Part shown: positions 60,292 to 64,000 of the stretch, piece by piece
Position numbering within the stretch: the stretch's first letter is position 1
Layout: the number at the start of each line of letters is the position of its first letter
NCBI GenBank assembly: GCA_017965445.1
Contig: JAGCPZ010000048.1
Span: 42,246 to 106,245, forward strand
Source of the DNA: Fibrobacter sp.
GTDB lineage: Bacteria > Fibrobacterota > Fibrobacteria > Fibrobacterales > Fibrobacteraceae
DNA: 64,000 bases
Reading direction: 5' to 3'
Made by a program: the position numbers and the translations under genes
The notes under the pieces: generated by a model
Told to the model about the DNA's origin: nothing
Database searches by the model: none
Seen by the model: only the letters and a program-made list of their open reading frames with translations

Positions 60292-62022
60292 ATGGCAACA
60301 ATTCCAACTTTAAAAGAAAATCTCGTTATTGAAAATATCCGCCCGAGCATCGAGGGCGGCCGCTTTATGCTCAAGCGTGAACCCGGCGATACCGTGACTC
60401 TCCAGGCCGATATCTTCCGCCACAGTCACGAAAAGTACGACGCAGCGATTTTTTACCGCCATGTTTCCAAGAAAAAGTGGGAACAGGCTCCGATGCACTT
60501 TGTCGATAATGACCTTTGGGAAGGTTCGTTCACGGTAGGGAACATCGGCTATTACGAATACAAGATTTGCGCTTGGACCAAGGAACCGAAGGATGTTCCG
60601 ACAGAAAGTCCGGTGATGAAACTCCGCGTGGATCCGACCTACAGCCGTGTGGGTACGTGGTACGAAATGTGGCCGAAGAGCCAGGGTGCTGACCCGAAAA
60701 AGTCCGCCACCTGGAAGGATTGCGAAAAGCAGCTCGACTACATTGCGGGTCTCGGCTTTGATACGGTTTATCTTGTTCCGATTCATCCGATTGGAGTCAC
60801 GAACCGCAAGGGCGCTAACAATGCGCTTCATGCGAAGGTTGATAAGAAAGGCAATCCGCTGGAACCGGGGTGCCCGTATGCTGTTGGCAATAAGCATGGC
60901 GGCCACTACGATGTGGACCCGGAACTCGGGACCATGAAGGACTTCGAGCATTTTGCGAAGACTGCTCGTGCCAAGGGACTTCGCCTTGCACTTGATATCG
61001 CGCTCAACTGCAGCCCGGATCATCCTTACGTAAAATCGCACCCGGAATGGTTCTATCACGAACCGGATGGCAGCATCAAGTTTGCGGAAAACCCGCCGAA
61101 GAAGTACGAGGACATCTACCCGTTCGACTACTACAACGAGAACTACAAGGAACTTTGGAAGGAAATCGAGAATATTATTTTGTTCTGGGCTGGCAAAGGC
61201 GTTGAAATCTTCCGCATTGACAATCCGCATACCAAGCCGTTCCCGTTCTGGGAGTGGCTCATCGCCGACGTGAAGGAAAAGCACCCGGAACTCGTGTTCC
61301 TTGCCGAAGCGTTCACGCGTCCGAAGATGATGCATCGCCTTGCAAAGTCGGGCTTTGACATGAGCTACACGTATTTCGCTTGGCGCAGCGCCAAGTGGGA
61401 ATTCGAACAGTACTTGAAGGAACTCACGCAGTCCGATGCCAAGGAATACATGCGTGGTATCTTCTTCCCGACGACGCCGGATATTTTCCCGAAGTATCTT
61501 GCGTACAAAGGTGCGAACGCCTTCAAACAACGTTATTTCTTGGCTGCCACGCTTTCAAGCCTCACGGGCATGTACAACGGATACGAACTCTGCGAAAATA
61601 TTCCGTCTCCAATCAAGGAAGAACTCGCCGATAGTGAAAAGTATCAGTACAAAGTACACAACTGGTATGGTCCGGGTATTCAAGACTTTGTTCGTCGTCT
61701 GAATACGGCCCGCCAGGAACATGCCGCTTTGCAGGAATACGATAACCTCGAATTCCATTACGCACAAAACGACCAGCTTATGGTTTATTCCAAGAAGTCC
61801 GGCGATGACGTGATTCTTTGCGTGTGCAATATGGATATGGACAACGTACAAGAAGGTATCGTTGAACTCGATATGGCAAAGCTTGGGCTCCAGAACGATT
61901 CGTTCTTCTTCTTGAAGGATGTCGTGACTGACGAAAGTTACGTTTGGCGTGGCAACAAAAACTACGTGAAACTTGACCCCGCAAAGGCACCTGGCCACAT
62001 GTTCATCCTCAAAAAGATATAG
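60292..62022 (+). CDS. glgE: Maltosyltransferase GlgE
   Basis: 576 residues. An N-terminal beta domain (about 1-110) precedes a GH13_3 barrel. VYLVPIHPIGVTNRKGANNA, ALDIALNCSPDHPYV, nucleophile region VEIFRIDNPHTKPFPFWEWL, acid LVFLAEAFTRPKMMHRLAKSG and DMSYTYFAWR are the GlgE motifs. The enzyme uses alpha-maltose-1-phosphate to extend alpha-1,4-glucan, an alternative glycogen route. The chain is about 80-100 residues shorter than typical GlgE proteins. TreS/Pep2 genes that would supply the substrate are not in the window. A terminator follows. Confidence 0.88.
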   Translation: MATIPTLKENLVIENIRPSIEGGRFMLKREPGDTVTLQADIFRHSHEKYDAAIFYRHVSKKKWEQAPMHFVDNDLWEGSFTVGNIGYYEYKICAWTKEPKDVPTESPVMKLRVDPTYSRVGTWYEMWPKSQGADPKKSATWKDCEKQLDYIAGLGFDTVYLVPIHPIGVTNRKGANNALHAKVDKKGNPLEPGCPYAVGNKHGGHYDVDPELGTMKDFEHFAKTARAKGLRLALDIALNCSPDHPYVKSHPEWFYHEPDGSIKFAENPPKKYEDIYPFDYYNENYKELWKEIENIILFWAGKGVEIFRIDNPHTKPFPFWEWLIADVKEKHPELVFLAEAFTRPKMMHRLAKSGFDMSYTYFAWRSAKWEFEQYLKELTQSDAKEYMRGIFFPTTPDIFPKYLAYKGANAFKQRYFLAATLSSLTGMYNGYELCENIPSPIKEELADSEKYQYKVHNWYGPGIQDFVRRLNTARQEHAALQEYDNLEFHYAQNDQLMVYSKKSGDDVILCVCNMDMDNVQEGIVELDMAKLGLQNDSFFFLKDVVTDESYVWRGNKNYVKLDPAKAPGHMFILKKI

Positions 62023-62123
62023 TGATTGGTGGTTAGTAAACAGTGGTTGGGGATGTTTTTTCCGACCTCTTTTACTCGTCATCCCCTTTTTAAAAAAGTG
62101 CGCAAACGCCTGACAGCAATTGA
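62023..62123. repeat. GTGGTTAG repeat and gap
   Basis: GATTGGTGGTTAGTAAACAG is the reverse-orientation TAACCAC unit, as at 26272. The rest is unremarkable. Confidence 0.45.
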
Positions 62124-62160
62124 AAACGCCCCGGAAGCTCCGCGCTCCCGGGCGTTTTTT
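62124..62160 (+). terminator. Terminator of glgE
   Basis: AACGCCCCGG ... CCCGGGCGTTTTTT with one bulge and a loop of about a dozen bases. Confidence 0.8.
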
Positions 62161-62252
62161 ATGGACTGCTCACAAAAACTCTTTTAAAAACTTTTTTTTT
62201 ACCTTTTTAGATGATAAAATCTAGTTTTAGACGAGGTATTAAAAGGATGATT

Positions 62253-63701
62253 ATGAAAAAGGTTTTATTGAGTTCTTTATTGGCTGCGGGCGCTTGTGCA
62301 ATATTTAATGCCTGCTCTGATGATTCTCCGTCTCCGCTTATTCCGCCTGTTGCGGCTTCTTCATCGAGTGTTGTTTGGGAGGAACAAAGCAATTCTTCTG
62401 TTGGACTAAACTCGAGTAGTTCTAATCCGGCTTTGAGTTCCGCTGATGTTCCGCTTAGTTCTGCGGATGCGTTGAGTTCTGCGACGAGTTCCAGCGCGGC
62501 AGTCGGTCCGAATTCTAGCGCCGCAGTCGCCCCGACATCCAGCACGGCGGTCAACCCGACATCGAGCGGCACGGTTCCGGGTTCCAGTGCCGACGTGGTC
62601 CCCGAAAGCTCTAGTAGCAAAGGGCCCGAATTAGACGCGAGCGGATTTCCGACTCTTGAATCTTATGGCCCGCCTCCGGCTGCGTACACCAAGGACATCA
62701 GCGCTACGGCAAAGCGCGGCTGGAATACGCGTTATTGGGATGCTTGCAAACCGCACTGCTCCTGGCTTAGGGAAAGCGCTAACGATATAACCCGTGCGGA
62801 CACGTCTTCCAACGAGGCGTATCTTGCCGAACTTGCCACTGCGCGTAACTGCAATATTCATGATGTTGAAGTCCCTACCTTTACCCTGGGTGATGTGACG
62901 AAGTCCTGGTTCGGTTACAACGGGACCAGAAGCGCTTGCGGCGACGAAAAGGAAAAGGGCGTGTTCACCTGCACCGACATGGCGCCTATTGCCGTGAACG
63001 ATACTCTTTCTTATGCATACGTTGCGGGCACTGCCGATAGCAAGTGCGGCAAGTGCTATCACTTGCAGTACGACGGTCACTTTAAGGATGAGTTCGAGAA
63101 TAACCCGCCCAAGGCGACCCATAAGGCTCTCAAGGGCAAGCATATGATTGTGATGGCCTCCAACATCGGTAACGATGTGGCGGGCGGTGATGCCAAGTTG
63201 CCTGCAGGTCAGTTCGACTTGATGGTCCCGGGCGGTGGCGTGGGCGCCTTTGACGCGCTCTCTACTCAGGTGAACAAGGGTGCCGGTTTTAACTGGGGCG
63301 CGGGCTTTGGCGGGTTCCTTACGGAATGCCAGAAAAACGTTAACTGCGGCACCGAAGGTTCCCTGGAATGTTACCAGACCTGCGTGAAGGACATGTGCGA
63401 CGCGGCTTTTGCTGACGCCGGTCTCCCGAATCTTTTGCGCGGTTGCCACTGGTTTGCCGACTGGTACATGGCTGCGGACAATCCGACCTACTATATCGAA
63501 GAAGTGGAATGCCCGCAGTACTTGATTGATCATTACATGACCCGATACAACACTTCCTTGGAAAACAACTACAAGAAGGTGACGGACTGGTCCACTTTCA
63601 AGGAAGGGGACGTGCTTGATACGCTCCATTGCTGGAAGGCGGGCGAGGCTCCCCCGGAAGAGGGCTGGGTAAATCCGAGTGCCGGTTGCGATGTTAAATA
63701 A
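62253..63701 (+). CDS. GH45-type endoglucanase lipoprotein
   Basis: 482 residues from the ATG at 62253, seven bases after AAAAGG; other in-frame starts upstream are closer to or inside the ribosome site. Lipoprotein signal (LAAGACAIFNACSDD, cysteine about 21), then a Ser/Thr/Pro/Ala-rich linker with short imperfect repeats to about 135. The catalytic part has NTRYWDACKPHCSW (aspartate at about 162) and FDLMVPGGGVGAFDAL (aspartate about 323), the two GH45 catalytic regions, plus many cysteines as in that family. It would cut internal beta-1,4-glucan bonds at the cell surface. The lipid anchor and long linker put it on the outside of the cell. Confidence 0.88.
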   Translation: MKKVLLSSLLAAGACAIFNACSDDSPSPLIPPVAASSSSVVWEEQSNSSVGLNSSSSNPALSSADVPLSSADALSSATSSSAAVGPNSSAAVAPTSSTAVNPTSSGTVPGSSADVVPESSSSKGPELDASGFPTLESYGPPPAAYTKDISATAKRGWNTRYWDACKPHCSWLRESANDITRADTSSNEAYLAELATARNCNIHDVEVPTFTLGDVTKSWFGYNGTRSACGDEKEKGVFTCTDMAPIAVNDTLSYAYVAGTADSKCGKCYHLQYDGHFKDEFENNPPKATHKALKGKHMIVMASNIGNDVAGGDAKLPAGQFDLMVPGGGVGAFDALSTQVNKGAGFNWGAGFGGFLTECQKNVNCGTEGSLECYQTCVKDMCDAAFADAGLPNLLRGCHWFADWYMAADNPTYYIEEVECPQYLIDHYMTRYNTSLENNYKKVTDWSTFKEGDVLDTLHCWKAGEAPPEEGWVNPSAGCDVK

Positions 63702-63722
63702 AGAAATGGAATGAATTTGTGG

Positions 63723-63752
63723 CTCCTCGCATATGCGGGGAGTTTTTGTTTT
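63723..63752 (+). terminator. Terminator after the endoglucanase gene
   Basis: CTCCTCGCAT/ATGCGGGGAG stem and a TTTTTG tail. Confidence 0.85.
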
Positions 63753-63775
63753 CAGTCTTCCCGCTCGCGTGTCAA

Positions 63776-63837
63776 GCCCGACTTTATCGGGCATTTCCTA
63801 TCCGTCACCCTGAGCGGAGAGAAGGGTCCAGTCATTT
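63776..63837. repeat. Two intergenic repeat units
   Basis: GCCCGACTTTATCGGGC hairpin (about 63777-63793), related to the one at 5065, then GTCACCCTGAGCGGAGAGAA of the REP-like family. No gene in 63702-63956. Confidence 0.5.
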
Positions 63838-63873
63838 CCCGTCCCCGGCAAAAAGATTTCTGTTCATAGAGTG

Positions 63874-63902
63874 TTGACATCGTGTAGTCTCGGCGGCATA
63901 CA
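63874..63902 (+). promoter_or_regulatory. Weak upstream promoter candidate
   Basis: -35 TTGACA (63874-63879), 17-bp spacer, -10 CATACA. It would be an extra promoter ahead of the strong one at 63957. Confidence 0.35.
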
Positions 63903-63956
63903 ACCCGTTTCTATCGAAAAAAGTGAAAAAAAGTGAAATTTTTTCGCGTTACCCCC

Positions 63957-63985
63957 TTGACTTGCGCGGACGAACATACTATAAT
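63957..63985 (+). promoter_or_regulatory. Near-consensus promoter at the window edge
   Basis: -35 TTGACT (63957-63962), 17-bp spacer, -10 TATAAT (63980-63985). CCCCC before the -35 box and an A/T-rich stretch upstream (63915-63945) give the look of a stable-RNA promoter. The transcript starts about 63992, so its gene lies beyond the window. Confidence 0.8.
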
Positions 63986-64000
63986 TGGTCTCACCCTCGA

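Overview
The window looks like chromosome from a Fibrobacter-type rumen or gut cellulose degrader. This is inferred from gene content, not from a database match. Pointers are secreted lipoproteins with long serine-rich linkers, a GH45-type endoglucanase, a TIGR02147-family regulator overlapping a lipoprotein of the 'GIEIGNPE' type, menaquinone genes of the futalosine route, GlgE, and Gram-negative envelope genes (Tol/Exb, OmpA, EnvC, PBP2/RodA). No CRISPR array, prophage or rRNA gene is visible. There are four tRNA genes and one IS3-type element.

Layout. 1-9.2 kb: duplicated small-domain lipoproteins, a SPOR lipoprotein, a Cache-HAMP-SpoIIE phosphatase, rpsU plus a YqeY-type gene, a sigma-54-type activator with an altered GAFTGA motif, an esterase lipoprotein and two paralogous outer-membrane barrels. 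9.4-13.8 kb: tyrS, a PfkB kinase, mqnB, mqnD and a histone-H1-like small protein. 13.9-26.3 kb: the most distinctive block. It encodes an OmpA protein with a beta-helix, a barrel-TPR fusion, a 1288-residue TPR protein, a TolQ/ExbB-type protein, two unlike ExbD/TolR-type proteins, a TonB-like protein with an AgmX/GltJ-type C-terminus, and another barrel. Codon use is strongly biased and the first gene has a near-consensus promoter. I read it as an abundant, proton-motive-force-driven trans-envelope machine. 26.4-33.3 kb: mreBCD-PBP2-rodA elongasome operon and comF. 33.4-37.8 kb: tRNA-Ser, a GAF/HD-GYP protein, tRNA-Phe and a CotH-type lipoprotein. 37.8-44.1 kb: late menaquinone genes (menG, ubiX-like, mqnP), birA, tsaD and a YbbR protein. 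44.1-49.9 kb: ftsX-envC-holB-recJ, a TonB-like protein and a 39-residue ORF. 50-56.5 kb: tRNA-Leu, two prepilins, a MORN-type lipoprotein, an unknown three-gene membrane/hydrolase unit, a second tRNA-Leu and a GNAT enzyme. 56.5-58 kb: IS3-type element with a frame-disturbed transposase. 58-63.7 kb: TIGR02147/lipoprotein pair, glgE and the GH45 enzyme. The last bases hold a near-consensus promoter whose gene lies beyond the window.

How it fits together. Much of the window builds or energises the envelope: MreBCD/PBP2/RodA elongate the wall, FtsX/EnvC control septal hydrolases, and the Exb-type block would couple inner-membrane proton flow to TPR and barrel proteins outside. Menaquinone synthesis is split between mqnB-mqnD and menG-ubiX-mqnP. 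Short intergenic repeat families (TAACCAC tracts, 'GTCATCC...GGATCCTTCGA...GGATGAC' units, GCCCG hairpins) fill many of the gaps.
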